64,000 bases of DNA from assembly GCA_023053685.1 (NCBI GenBank), contig JALIGW010000025.1, positions 8,651,453-8,715,452 of the forward strand, given 5' to 3'. Position 1 is the first letter of the stretch. Each line of letters opens with the position of its first letter. Below the pieces are notes generated by a model. The model was not told the origin of the DNA, did no database searches, and saw only the letters and a list, made by a program, of their open reading frames with translations. The translations under genes were made by a program, and so were the position numbers. Positions 44,564 through 56,995 of the stretch are shown here, one piece after another. This DNA comes from Diadophis punctatus similis. Lineage: Eukaryota > Chordata > Lepidosauria > Squamata > Dipsadidae.

Positions 44564-45634
44564 GTGGCTTTGCTTGACTGCCTGGTGCTTGAGCGGGGCA
44601 ATTTGAGGCACCAACAGTTTTCGGCCAAAGTCATATCCACCATGCTGGCCTCAAGAAGGCCATCCACAGAACGGATCTACTACGCAACCTGGAGAACCTT
44701 TTGCACCTGGTGCACCAGTTGGAACCTTTCCCCCATGCAGGTATCGCTCCCCCGCATATTGGACTTCCTCCAGGAGGGACTGGACAAAGGGCTGTCTCCA
44801 AATACCATCCGGAGGCAGGTGGCAGCACTGTCCTCCGTTTTGACCTGTGGGGAGGCGGCTTCCTTGGCGTAACTTCCCGCCACCCGCTGTTTTTTAAAAG
44901 GGGCCACCAACATTCACCCCCCGGCGGTACATCGCTTTCCCACCTGGGACCTCACCAAAGTCCTCAACTCTCTAACCCAACCGCCCTATGACTCTTTATG
45001 ATTGGTGCCCCTGAGACTCCTCACCTTCAAGACAGTCTTCCTGGTGGCTATCACCTCGGCCAGGAGGATTTCTGAACTGTCGGCCTTATCGGTCAGACAG
45101 GACTTGTGCATCTTTCATCAGGACTGTGTGGTGCTTCGACTGCACCCGACCTTTGTGCCAAAGGTCAACACTTGCTTTCACCACTCTCAAGAGCTTGTAT
45201 TTCTGTCCAGTTGCTCCCAGCCGGCCCACGATTTAGAACATAAGTGGCACAAGCTGGACATCCGCCGTGCGCTCCGTATTTACATCAAGCGCACGGCAGC
45301 TATTCGCAGGACGGAGTCACTCTTTGTGGCCTTCCTCCTGTCCACCCTAGGACAGTAGGCCTCTGCCTCCACCGTCGGTAGGTGGATCCGGGCTACCATC
45401 GCTGCAGCTTACGATTTCTCCTATATGCTGCGGCCCGCCGGCATAACTGCTCATTCCACCCGCAGCGCGGCAACCTCAGCGGCCTGGGCAACCCAGGCGT
45501 CCCTCGAGGAGGTCTGCAGAGCAGCTACATTGGCGAGTCCTTCCCAGTTAATTGGACATTATAAGATCGCGTCGGCTGATGCTTCCTTTGGCCGCAGATT
45601 CCTACAGCAAGTACTGGGGGAGGAGTCTAGATGA
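44564..45634 (+). pseudogene. DIRS-type tyrosine recombinase
   Basis: One reading frame, broken by stops near 44870, 45000 and 45357, covers a DIRS-family recombinase. The N-terminal core-binding part includes STERIYYATWRTFCTWC and LSPNTIRRQVAALSSVL. The catalytic part includes ITSARRISELSAL with the first Arg, then ITAHSTRSAATSAAW (HxxR) and LIGHYKI with the Tyr. DIRS elements use this enzyme instead of an integrase. All four catalytic residue types are visible, but three nonsense codons make it inactive. The matching RT/RNase H was not found. Confidence 0.82.
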
Positions 45635-46670
45635 AGGGTCCAGCTCTTTCCCTCCTGAGGACAAACGGCTTGGGTATGTCCCATCCTGGATGATAGTTCG
45701 TGCGTCAGTGCGGGAGCGGCGAGTTCAAAGCAGGCGACGGTTCGTCTTCGTGCGCGGAGGGCAGGCAAGGGGAGGGTAGGGGGTCCCCCGCCGCCCCTCC
45801 TCCGCACAACCTTCTGCCGCCGAGCGGTCTCCTTCACGCCGCCTGCTTCACTCATGGGGTGGATGGGCTGGAACTTGCGTGCTTCTTTGCTGGCGCGGTG
45901 GAATGGGGCCGGAGCCATCCCCCCCCTTCGCCCTGCCTGAACATATGGCCACCATGCCCGCCTCTCGTGGCTCCAACGGTGGTGGCTTCGGGAGATGCGG
46001 GCTCATCTGGAGCTGCTCCCCTGCAGTTTGTCCCTGCTGCCCCCGGGTGCGAGGGAGTGGGGCGGGCGAGAGGCAGCCGTATGTTTGGGCAGAGCGAGGG
46101 GGAGAATGGCTCATCTGGAGCAGCTACACTATGTTTAAGCAAGGCTGTGCTTGGCTATACCTGAATCCAGCTATAAAGAACCTGGCCCAAAGGCATGGAG
46201 CAAGAACCGCAGCTCCCCCTCCCCTCTTCCCCACCAATCCCAACAGTAGGACTCAGAAGAACGGCAGCAAATCACAGGGAAAAATTGACATTTTTAAAAA
46301 CTCTTGACTAATAACCACACGGGTAGAGTTAGTACGTGGGCCAGCAAAAATGACCCAGGGGTTGGACTAAGTGGGGAGGAATGACCCCGGAGAGCAGCCG
46401 CAGCAGCGCTCATCCTCACCTAAAGGCGTTCACATTCTGAGTCCTTTTTGCCCTGCCGCCGCCTCGGTAGCTGCTTGTTACCCTGGCGACGGGCTCTGCC
46501 CTGCCACTACCAGCAGAGGCAAAAGCGGCTCCTATCTTTCTGATCTCTCACTGTAGTTTTTCCCTTCGCCTCAGCTGGGGCTCAGCCCATCAGTGAACAG
46601 ATTGGCTCGCAAGTCCCTCCCGGCTCCCACCCGTTGTCCCCTCGCCTTCTCGGGGAGGACAGCAGGCTGT
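45635..46670. other. GC-rich spacer, probably DIRS 3' part, no gene
   Basis: CTTGGGTATGTCCCATCC just after the recombinase looks like DIRS 3' sequence. Beyond it is GC-rich DNA with overlapping open frames on both strands that resemble no family. Confidence 0.45.
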
Positions 46671-46671
46671 C

Positions 46672-46745
46672 TTGGGAACAATAGCAATAGCACTTAGACT
46701 TATATACCGCTTCATAGTGCTTTACAGCCCTATGTGTAGTGGAGC
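46672..46745 (-). mobile_element. Squamate SINE fragment
   Basis: AATAGCAATAGCACTTAGAC then ATATACCGCTTCATAGTGCT is the reverse complement of the end of the SINE at 340-485. Confidence 0.65.
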
Positions 46746-46835
46746 GAAGAGGAATACAACCTAGTACCCACACAGACACACACACATATGTAGGGAGCTA
46801 CTCTTAGCACAAACTACTGCAGAGAAACCTCTAGA

Positions 46836-46915
46836 ACAGGGGTCTCCAACCATGGCAACTTTAAGACTTGTGGACTTCAACTCCCAGAATTCCCCAGCCA
46901 GCATAGCTAAATAAA
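46836..46915. mobile_element. MITE-like fragment
   Basis: GGGGTCTCCAACCATGGCAAC followed by GACTTGTGGACTTCAACTCC and CAGAATTCCCCAGCCAGC. I recognise this as one end of a common reptile palindromic repeat; the other end is absent. Confidence 0.5.
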
Positions 46916-47399
46916 TAAACTAACTTTGTGCTGCTGCCTGCCCGCCTGCCCACCCTGGATCTGCTGAGAATAAACCTTGCCCCGAATCATTTGGGCTAGG
47001 AAAAAACCCCACCCACCTCATCCCTTTATTCACTGAATTTGTCTTTCTGCTTTCCCCGGTTGCTTCCCTGATTCCTCCTGTTGCTTTTCCCCCCCTTCAG
47101 TAAAGTTTTGCTTTGCACAGGCACAAATAACTCATGTTGGGAAGAACTGTTGGGTTCTCTTTTGAAATTCAGCAGCACTGCTACAAAACTGGGAGGTTTC
47201 CTCATACTGATTGGGTGTATTTCTCCTTGCCAGTCCCTTCCCTTCCTTTCCTGTTAGGAGAGCCTCCTGCAAAAAGGGCCAATCGTTCTGATTTTTCAAT
47301 GGTTTTTTATAGTGCAGGAATCAGGGAAGCAACGGGGAAAGCAGAAGGACAACTCCTGTGGATAAAGGTGGGGGTGTGCGGGTGTTTTCCAGCCCAAAT

Positions 47400-47728
47400 C
47401 AGGGGTGAGTTCCAACTTATATAACCCTCCCTTCCTCACTGCGTGGGCGCGCCTCATGGGTGCACACATATGCAATAACGAAAAATCCGGAAAAAAAACT
47501 TAAGCAGAAAAAAAGATGGCGACTGCATGCACAGTGCCGGAACTTGGCTTCTGCACATGCTCAGAAGGAAATTTTAAAAAAAAAAAATTTAAAAATTTTT
47601 TTTTTAAAAGATGGTGGCGTCCACGGACCGGCACCGATCAATCCGGTTCGGTGATGTCATCATGACATCACGAGCGGGTCACTACCGGTTCAGGTGAACC
47701 GGTCCGAACCGGGAGGAACCCACCCCTG
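47400..47728. mobile_element. Non-autonomous hAT element, CAGGGGTGRGTTCC family
   Basis: Starts CAGGGGTGAGTTCC and ends GGAACCCACCCCTG. The interior has AAGATGGCGACTGCATGC, TGATGTCATCATGACATCA and TCAGGTGAACCGG. No clear 8-bp target copy is visible at both ends, so the flanks have changed or recombined. Confidence 0.78.
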
Positions 47729-47800
47729 GTTTGTCGACAGCGATGATCTCCACATGGGAGAAGTAGCTCAGAAGAATTTTTCTTTTCTGGCCATATATTA

Positions 47801-48151
47801 TATCAGAGTTTGTTGCATAAAAATCAATTTCCAGAAGCACACACAGATGACTGATTCATCTGGATTCATAAACTTCTTTATAAACATAGTAATATATATA
47901 CAATACCACAAGTAGATTATTTCTTCAATGTAGCAACAGTTATTAACAGTTTCATTTCCAGCAGCAGACAAGCTTTCAGTTCAGAGTTCAGCGTGGACTG
48001 AGCCATGCCCAGCCTTCGGTTTAAGTTTTCAGTTTTGATTCTCTGCACAGACCCAGAAGTGTTTAAGCTCCCATTGGCTGACTTAGTTGCTATGCATATT
48101 CATTGGCTGACCTTGTTAACATGGCTCTCCCAGTTCATGAATATCTTAACA
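47801..48151 (-). mobile_element. Solo Copia-type LTR
   Basis: Matches the LTR at 4865-5242 through most of its length. The 5-bp target duplication TATTA is at 47796-47800 and 48152-48156. No internal sequence is present, so it arose by LTR-LTR recombination. Confidence 0.82.
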
Positions 48152-48156
48152 TATTA

Positions 48157-49343
48157 CAAGTGTTCAAAGAGAGCAAGTGGACCATGAGCTGCCTTTCTTG
48201 GCAGACTTATTAAAAAACATAACACCTGGTCTTCTTTTGCTCTGTTTCCAGGGTGGCCCGGCAGGCCAGATCTAAGCACCCTATGGGTTGGATCCGGCCC
48301 GCGGGCCTTGAATTTTACACCCCTGATTTCATTCACCATTTGAAATGTTTCAAATGTTTCATTTAGAAACAGAATACCATACATTTGTATGCAAATCCAG
48401 TTAGATGATATGCACTTGCCTTGTGTTTGACCTACATTTTTCAATTAACACCTGGAAAAGAGCCTGCTTAGACAAGCTAGTTCTTCCCATTTACTCTTAC
48501 AGGTTAAGAGACAACTAACAGCATTTTTATTCAAATCCCCATTAGATAATTATTTCCTTCTTTTGCTGTACCAGATGCCCAAAAACACCTGATACTTAAT
48601 TCTCATTAATGTGTAACCTTCCCTTGCTGATGCCTAAACTACATGGCTCAGGGGGGAGAGAGGCTGTAGGGTTTTAAAAGCTGCCCAACAACAGCAACCC
48701 CTTTATGAGTTGAATTCCAAATTCCAGAGACTGTCTCTGGCACTTGGGCTCACTCTGACAGTTAGGGAAGGGCCCCTGGTGCTGTAAGTTAATGGGGACA
48801 ATTTAAATAAACCTGATGCTGTTTGTTTTAGCCCTGGCATCTGCTTTAACATTGCTCTACTTTGGCATCCATCTTGCAAATTAGCCAGCAACACAAGAAT
48901 TTCAGGAAGCAACAATCTAATAGGTATATTCATTCATTTATATAGGTAGTATGCAACTTACGACCATAATGGAGCCTATGCATCAAGACCATAAGTCCTG
49001 ACAGTCATAAAATGGTTTTACAACTTTTTTTTGGTTGTACATATATTTTTGGGGGGTTATTAAGCAATCGCCATGGTCATTAAACAAACCAATACTTCAT
49101 CTGAAAACCTAAAGTAAATGCTGGCTTTTGTTAAAACTGTTGTAAAATGAGGTCACATGACCTCAGGACACTACGCCACAGCCACAGATTTGGTCTGGTT
49201 GCCGAGCTGAGCGCCCAAAGTTCGGTCTTTTGACCACGGGGGATGGGATGGGACTGTCGTAACTTCTAATCTAGGTCATAAGTAGCCCCCAGGTGGATCC
49301 ATGGTAACTTCAAACGGTTGCTAAGTGATCACTCATAAATCAA
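48157..49343. other. Right part of spacer, no gene
   Basis: No coding sequence is visible. GATCCGGCCCGCGGGCCTTG (about 48291-48310) resembles a hAT terminus. The stretch 48950-49343 resembles decayed LINE 3' sequence but is not assigned. Confidence 0.4.
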
Positions 49344-50814
49344 GGATTACCTTGATAGTGTTCCTGTATTAAAATAATAGTTCAGCTTTCTAATGGTAGG
49401 ACTAATAGTATTATAATTCACATAATTAGCATGGCTAAGAGTTCCAAAGGTTTATTCTTTAATCTGCCGGAAAGGCTTTATCCTAGAAAATGGGACACCC
49501 AAGAACAAGGAGTAAATGCAACTGTGCTGTCAAGCACCTGAATTGTGGTCATCTCACTGAATTGTGGTCATCTCCCGGCCAACCATTGGGACTTCAGATC
49601 TGGATTGCAAGTCCCGTTTTTCCTGTAATATTCTGTACATTTTTTTAAACCTTGTGTTTTATGGCCATCCTTCCTCTTTTTTACTTCTAAACACTTTGTT
49701 TTGTTCTACACAAGTCTTTGACTATAATAAATTTGAAAAATGAAAAAAGCACTAGGCTGAGGGCATATAAAGCTATGATTTTGGAAATCTGGAATCTCCC
49801 AGAGGCCATCAACAGGGAAGATTCTTTGAGCTGCACCAACTTTCCATTAGTTGGCCACAAACCTGGGACCTTTTGTAAATGATAGAAATAGGATGGGGTG
49901 GCACTTAATAAATGTGCCAAATTGTTTCCCCAAAATGTTTCTATAAACGTGGTAGTATCAGGTTAAGGTTTAACAACACGCCTCTTCTCAGTCCCCACTT
50001 AAAAGTGATTATTCCATGGGTCAGTTACACAACCCACAATATACCTCAGAACCAGGAGCCCCGGTATTTGCATTTGCCATATTCAGAAAAAGTCATGAGG
50101 AAAGGTTCACTAGAAAGCAAAAAACAAAAAAACCACACCAAAACTCCAAGTCCTTTTTTATTGAAATTCAGCAGTTAACAAGCTTTGATACATTATCAGT
50201 GTCTAAATTCTAAGCCTTAGCTTTCAGTCTAATCCCATGCCAACATATCCAGAGTTTTACTCACTCTACAACTACAGGGGATAAGAAGCTGAGAAAAATC
50301 TTTCTGGGTAGGCCGCTCCTAAAGGCCAACAAAGGCTTCTGCCTGAAGTATTATTTAAGCAAGATTCCCTGCTCTGCTTGTGCTTAAGTGCTTTGTCCAT
50401 TACCAGTTTGTTCTTAGAGAACTCAACACAGGTTGCGAGTAATACTCAAAAACAGGCCTCCTCTAGCTTTCCTTCCTGGGTGGGAAGCTGCCATGGTGGA
50501 CTGAGTGATGCCACAGCAAAATGGTGGTGGGCTTTTTTCACCCCCACATGGTCTTTTGATAGTAGGATTGTTTTTCTTTTATATTTTATATTAATATTCT
50601 TTTATATTAATTTTAACATTTATTTGTCCTCCCTCCAAACCTGATCCAATGTACCCATTTAGGTTTAGTGCAGCTTGAACTTTTAGGAGCCTTTCTCCAA
50701 CTCCGAATTGTATAGAATAGAGGAAACACTTTTCTTATTGCAGCGTATGCATTGTCACTGTTAATTCTTTAAAGTCAGAAATCTGATTTTAAGGGAAAGA
50801 TGCTTTCTCTTAAA

Positions 50815-51051
50815 TTACTTCACAGCGTATCCATAAATATGGGGACGAACTATACTTAGGAACAACGGGCATATGATGTGTTGCAAGTTCAGTTTAGAAA
50901 ACCCCGCGTTCTCCAAATCTTTCCAGGTCTCTCTTAACAAGGTGCAGCCATCTCCCACATATCCCCAAGTAGGGTCACAGACTTGTTGCCAGAAGTAGGT
51001 CGAGGTTGATCTGCCAGCTGCTACATGTTCCATGAAATAGAATGCACCACC
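50815..51051 (-). CDS. METTL7A-like methyltransferase copy D, exon 2
   Basis: Open from GGAFYFMEHVAAGRSTS to YGYAVK, with the acceptor just above 51051 and the stop at 50815. Private changes are TWTSFW to TSTYFW and IIGPLF to IICPLF. Joins 56996-57487 in phase 0 across a 5.9-kb intron. Confidence 0.9.
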   Translation of the reverse strand, partial: GGAFYFMEHVAAGRSTSTYFWQQVCDPTWGYVGDGCTLLRETWKDLENAGFSKLNLQHIICPLFLSIVRPHIYGYAVK

Positions 51052-51567
51052 CTGGAAAAAGTAAAATACAAGAAATAATAATATAAAGCAGAACGCTTTG
51101 AAATTACATAAAAATCCACACTGTAATCAACACTGTTGTTATATAACTTCCTGGGGACATTAACTTTTAGGGAGAGCCTGGAACCCCCACAGAGCACGTC
51201 CCTGGGTGGCGGATTGGAGCCCCCCTACCCAATATGGCTTTTGTGCTGTAATGGTGGGCTGGAGGGAATCAAATACCTCCCATGGACTAACAGGCCTGGT
51301 GAGTGGCAGCTGGTTCATCAGTATTGATTTAAGGCGAAGACCACATTGATCAAAACAGCTTCTGAAGAACAGCACACGGTGTGGTGGCAGCCAGTTGAAT
51401 AGTGTGTGGACAAGGTGTAGAAAGCAAAGGGAAGACTACTACACTATATATTTCCCAGGAAAATCATGTTAATGGTAGCAAAACCTAACAATGGCCCCGA
51501 GTACGGGTGCCCCTTAAATGGGGCAGAGGTGCTAAGAATCTCCCGGTCCGCTAGAAGCATGATAAAC

Positions 51568-51850
51568 CAGGGATGAAATTCAGCAGGTTCTGACAGTTCT
51601 GGAGAACCAGTAGCAGAAATTTCAAATAGTTCGGAGAACCGGCAAATACTACCTCTGGATGGCCCCAGAGTGGGGAGGGAATGGGGATTTTGCAGTATCC
51701 TTCCCCTGGAGTGGGGTGGGAATGGAGATTTTGCAGGATCCTTCCCCTGGAGTGGGGTGGGAATGGAGATTTTGCAGGATCCTTTCCCTGCCACACCCAC
51801 CAAGCCACGCCCACAGAACCGGTAGGGAAAATTTTTGAATTTCACTCCTG
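51568..51850. mobile_element. Non-autonomous hAT element, GGGGTGAAATTC family (copy D)
   Basis: Same insertion site as in B and C (TGATAAAC and TGATAACC flanks). Three 41-bp internal units (GAGTGGGGTGGGAATGGAGA and variants) at about 51668-51790. Confidence 0.85.
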
Positions 51851-51852
51851 TG

Positions 51853-54530
51853 ATAACCCAAAACTATGAATTGGAACGTGGAATCTGAGAAGCCTATTTG
51901 AATCTTGGAAAACACAAAATACTATCAAAGAAATGTCCAAATGCAATATCTCTCTATTGGAAGTGAGTGAAATGTGCTGGCCTGAAAATGGAATGCGTAG
52001 AATAGGAGATTATACTATTTACTACTCTGGGGAAAATAGTAAACATCATCGAAATGGAGTAGCTATAATCGTAAACAATCTTGTAAATAAATGCATCAAG
52101 TCCTTTATTCCTGTATCCGATAGAGTGATGATGATTCAAATAAATAGTACTCCAGTAAATATGTATGTTATAAAAGTTTACGCTCCCATGGCTCACAGTG
52201 ATGAGGAGGAAGTTCTATGAAGATATAAGCAGTGCACTGAAAACCCTAAAAAGTAATGATATCACAATACTCATAGGGGACTTCAATGCAAAAGTGGGAG
52301 AAGGAAGTGATGCTCCTGTAGTTGAAAACTTTGGCTTAGGAATCAGAAATGGTAGAGGTGACAGATTTGTAGACTTCTGCAAGGAACATAGGCAATGTGT
52401 GATGAATAATTTTTTCAAGTTGCCAAAAAGACGCCTCTACACTTGGAGATCTCCAGCAGATACACGAAATATTATTAGTAAGGAACCAAATTGACTATTT
52501 TACAATAAACAAAAGATTTAGAAACTCAGTAAAACCAGTAAAGACATACCCAGGTGCAGATGTAACCTACTACTTGCCGAAGTCCAGTTGAAACTAAAAA
52601 GGATGACAAACCCAAATCCTCCTAAACCAAGAATTGACGGGCACTAGGGATTATATTCATCATTAAACATGGAGATAAGATAAAAGAAGAATTAGAAATT
52701 CATTTAAGAGAAACCAACAACCTAAATAATGAAGATATAGAAGTGAACTGGAATAAATTTAAAAATGCAATAGTAGAGGTAACAAACTCAAAATAGAGAG
52801 AAGGGTACCACAAAAAACAACAATGGATGACGGATGAAATTCTTCATCTCATGAATGAAAGAAGCACTGATAAAAATAAAAACGAAGAAAAATACAATGA
52901 ATTGCAGAAAACAATTAGAAGAAAAATTAGACTGGCAAAAGAAAAGTGTGTTTGCAAAGAGATGCAAAGAAATAGAAGAGACTGAACGTAAGTATGATAA
53001 TTTCAACTTACACAAAAAAGTGAAAGAAGCAGCAGGCCTCTACAAAAAGAAAACCAACAACTTAGTTGACAAGGGGGAAATTATCTTGGATGAGGATGAA
53101 AAACTAAAAAGATGGAAGGAATATATTGAAGAACTTTTTGAGGAGACTAGGGATGATATTGATATGGGAAGAATAACATCTGGACCAAACATCACTATGG
53201 AGGAGGTTGAACATGCAATAAAAATAGCAAAAACAAGAGAAGCCACATGATGATACCCTGTTTCCTACAAAAGAAGACATCCCCTGATAATAAGCCCAAT
53301 CAGGCTTTTGAGTGCATGGCAATTAGGCCAAGCGCTTATTTCAGGGTTCAAAACAATATAAGACAGGGTCTTATTTTTGGGGAAACACGGTATCCCAGTA
53401 GAAACTTTAAAATTGCTGGAAGACAATGGGAAGAAATTTTTACTGCAGCTCTTCAACTGAATATATGAAACAGGAAAGATACGAAATGATTGGCTAAAGT
53501 CACCCTTTGTGACAATCCCTCCAAAATAAATGTACAGAATACAGAACAATAAGCTTAATGGGCCATGCCCTGAAAATATTCCTGAGAATAATTCATCAAA
53601 AATATGCAACAAAATTGAGGAGCGTCTTCTAAGTAACACACAATTTGGTTTCAGAAACAATCTTGGTACACGAGATGCCCTATTCAGCATTCAAGTTCTT
53701 GTACAGCGTTGTATAGATGTCAATCATAGTGTTTACATGTGCTTCATTGATTTTGAAAAACATTTGATAAAATAAGACACAGCAAACTATTACAAATCCT
53801 GAAATAAGTGGGACTAGATGACAAAGACATCCAAATAATAAAGAATCTATATTGGCATCAGGTAGCAAATGTGAGACTAGGCCGAAAATACTCAGATGAT
53901 GCAGAAATACGAAGAGGGGTCAGACATTAAGATGCAGAAGTGAACTGGAATAAATTTAAAAATGCAATAGTAGAGGTAACAAACTCAAAACAGAGAGTCT
54001 CCGCTGTTGTTTAATATCTACTCTGAATCAAATTTCAACGAAGCACTGGAAAACATTGATGCTGGCCTAAAAGTAAACAGTGTTCGGATCAACAATTTAA
54101 GATATGCTGATGATACAGTTCTATTTTCTAGCAAGCATGAAGACCTTCAGCTTCCTCATCAACAGAGTCTCAGAAATATCTGAAAAATACGGCTTGAAAC
54201 TCAAAAACCAAGATCATGGTCATCAGCAAACAACCCATTAATTTACTACCGATAAATTCGGAACAAATCAGGCTTGTCAGATGTTACATTTTTTTCTATC
54301 CTGCTCTACGGAGTAGAGAATTGGGCTCTGACAGAAAGCCACTTGAAGAGACTAGAAGCATTTGAAGTGTGGATTTACAGACGGCTGGTACGTATAAACT
54401 GGGTTGACAAAATCAGAAATGAGGTGGTAAAAAAAAGTTATCAAATGTTGGAGCTTCTCTTTTTAAGTTCATTTTATTATTAACCCTTCACTGCTTCTGC
54501 CTAAATTTATAATATCATTTAAAGATGCAA
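51853..54530 (+). pseudogene. RTE-type LINE, longest copy (copy D intron)
   Basis: The endonuclease part (51933-52494, frameshift near 52200) is followed by a linker (52660-53250, with ENKSDRG-free Lys/Glu-rich sequence and EEVEHAIKIAKTREAT). RT pieces follow: NTQFGFRNNLGTRDALFSIQVL and MCFIDFEKHLIK near 53640-53775, RYADDTVLF-like at about 54100, and LLYGVENWALTESHLKRLEAF near 54300. Many stops and shifts show it is dead. Its 3' RT half is absent from B and C. Confidence 0.8.
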
Positions 54531-54559
54531 TCACCAAAATTTCAAAAGAATGAAATAAG

Positions 54560-54655
54560 CCCCATATCTTTATTTTATTTATTTATTTATTTGGTTTTCT
54601 TATATGCCGCCCAACTCCCGAGGGACTCAGGGCGGCCTGAGTCCCTCGGGACTCC
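54560..54655 (-). mobile_element. CR1/L2-like LINE 3' tail
   Basis: TTTATTTATTTGG then CTTATATGCCGCCCAACTCC and CGAGGGACTCAGGGCGGC, followed by an inverted bit (CTGAGTCCCTCGGG). A short, 5'-truncated copy private to this arm. Confidence 0.8.
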
Positions 54656-56995
54656 CATTTCCGTTGACAAACCATAATGGTAGAAGGATGATTTTTTTAA
54701 CTTGTTTAAGTGGGTTGTCTTTATCTAGGTTTAGAATTTACGGTATATTAAAATTCAAAAGGGTTCACAAAATTTTAAGCATCACTGTGTATTTATTAAA
54801 TTCTAATGCCACCCATCTCCCTTACAAGGTGATTTTGGGTGGCTTACAAGTTATAAAACAAGTAAAAAAATAATTAAAATATTAAAGTTACACAGATTAA
54901 AATATTATTAAAAACTGTACTAAACTGTACAAAAACCAAAACAAAGAGCTAAGAGATGAACGGGATGGGAATGAGGTCTTATCCCATCAGCCACCTCCAG
55001 CAGCAAGCTGGTGTATGATGTTATTTTTCCTTTTTATTTTTTAAACAATATAGTGGAGATTTTGGTGCGAAGTTAAAAATATATATGCTTTATTATATCA
55101 TAAAAATCAGCTTTGCAAGATAATCCAGACAAGAAGCACACCCAGAAGTACTAGCTCTAGATTTATTGTATTGTTAAATTAACAAAACCTGTGTCTGAAA
55201 GCACAGATTCTAGCTCTTCTCTCATCCATCTGACCTTTTGTTGTGCTAAAGAAAGAGGTGATACCACTGAATCGCCTTATACCATAGAAAGGCCATAAAT
55301 CCCTGCTTATAGTATCTTGCAATTAAATTGCTGACCTTTTTTGATTCTAAACAGCCAGATCTCACCAAAGACTTCAGATCACTCTGGTCAGGACACAAGT
55401 CTGCATGTGCCAAGCTGACTGACTCAAAAATAGGAGAGCAAAAGTGCCAAATTTCAAGGGTTGCATATTGAGAATTAGAGCTTGCTTAGGATCTATTGCA
55501 CTCATATAGCAATATGCCTGAATCGTGACTTGGTTTATACAAAAGTTGGAACTTGACATTGAATCTTTTCCTGGGAAAAAAAACCAGAAACAAAAAAACC
55601 AAGGCATTGGAACATTGTGAGCCTTGTGACTCATTCTTGAACTTCATGTTGCCAGGATTGTTGCTATGCTTGATCATCTCTACTACTCCTACTTTTCTAT
55701 GCTTTTTGATTTTCAGTTCCTTGGCTTGGTTTTGGGCGACTCTTGACTGTTTGACCCAGCCTCTTTGTTGAGACATCTTCTTCAGATGATCCTGATAGGC
55801 AGGATATATTAAAATGAGGCTGAGGATGTAAAATAAACACAACAACAAAGCTCAAGAAACAATGTGTTTCTTTGGAGAAAAACTAGCTAGTTGGACAAAT
55901 ACCCTGTTAAGAATATCTGAATTTTAGTCATATTCCAGGTGCTAGGAACAACCCCACAATTTCTATTTGGAAGATAATGCTGGCTTTGCTGGATTATTTT
56001 TTGATTACAGAGTGCAGCACTTATAATAACTATTCCATGGAAATGACTGCTATTTTTCCCTGTACAGCAAACATGTAAGGCCTGGATATTTCATTTCTCA
56101 AACTGCATAATATATCAATATACATACAGCATCCCAAAGCCACTGGACTGCATACTATCCCCAGCCTCTGTTTGTGCTTCTTATCACTAGAAGAACAGAG
56201 TTTTGAAATTCTGCAGGGAAATGGCAGATTTGGGACATCATTTTTAGCTTTTATTTAAAGGTGAAGGGCAGTCTTTAGTCTATTTACTTACAATATTGTG
56301 CTGTACAAAGATATTGTGCTGTACAAAGGCTTCTGCAGGATCAGAGACTAGCCCAAAAACCTCCCAAAGTAGTGTTGTGCCACAGCAGACATATAACCAA
56401 ATGCGCACAGCCTGTGCTGTGACAGCATAATGCTTCTTCCCACCTCATGTTTTCCTCATGTAACCCTCCTTGTCCTCCTGCTACAGTGTCAGCTTGATCT
56501 ACTCTGGTTCCTACTCCAGTCTCCTCCAAATCAAACTTGATCCCTGGTGTTTTCATGCAGACTTCCAGATGGGGAGAGCATTTTTGGAAACCATTCAAAA
56601 GTGGTTTGTCATTGCAGAGAGAGGTTTTTAACTTTCTAATTTAGCTTCAACCTAGTCTTTTCTGGAGATTAACATACCAACCAGGCTCCTATCTCAGGCC
56701 TGAAGCTTGATGACATTTACTAACATTAAAGTTATGCATATATTCCTTGAAGTTGTTGTACAGAGTCTGAAAATGATTCAGAAACGCAAGGGAGGCAGGA
56801 AAGGTGCGGTTGCTTTAAGAAGGAATCCCGTTTAGGTTAAGCCCATAAATCAGCAGCATAAAGAGCAGCAGAGAGATGCTGTTTCTGTGGGATATAAACT
56901 TAAAGCCCTTACTCCCATGCACACCTGCCTTTTGCCAATTATTTGGTGTTCTGGACAGACCAGACTTAACTTCCCCTCTTTTCCCTTTGACTTAC

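Larger units (their letters stand above)
43535..49343. other. Spacer of the giant inverted duplication
   Basis: The 5.8 kb between the arms. It has no counterpart in either arm. It holds DIRS remnants (44.5-45.7 kb), GC-rich DNA, SINE and MITE fragments, a hAT element and a solo LTR. No host gene is recognisable. Confidence 0.75.
51052..56995 (-). other. Intron of METTL7A copy D
   Basis: Mirror of the copy C intron without the young LINE and without about 1 kb of the tandem LINE-end block. It retains the longest version of the RTE element. Confidence 0.8.

Noticed and set aside
45700..46307. Overlapping 90-154 codon frames in the spacer
   Set aside because: Both strands are open at once in GC-rich sequence, with no family resemblance.
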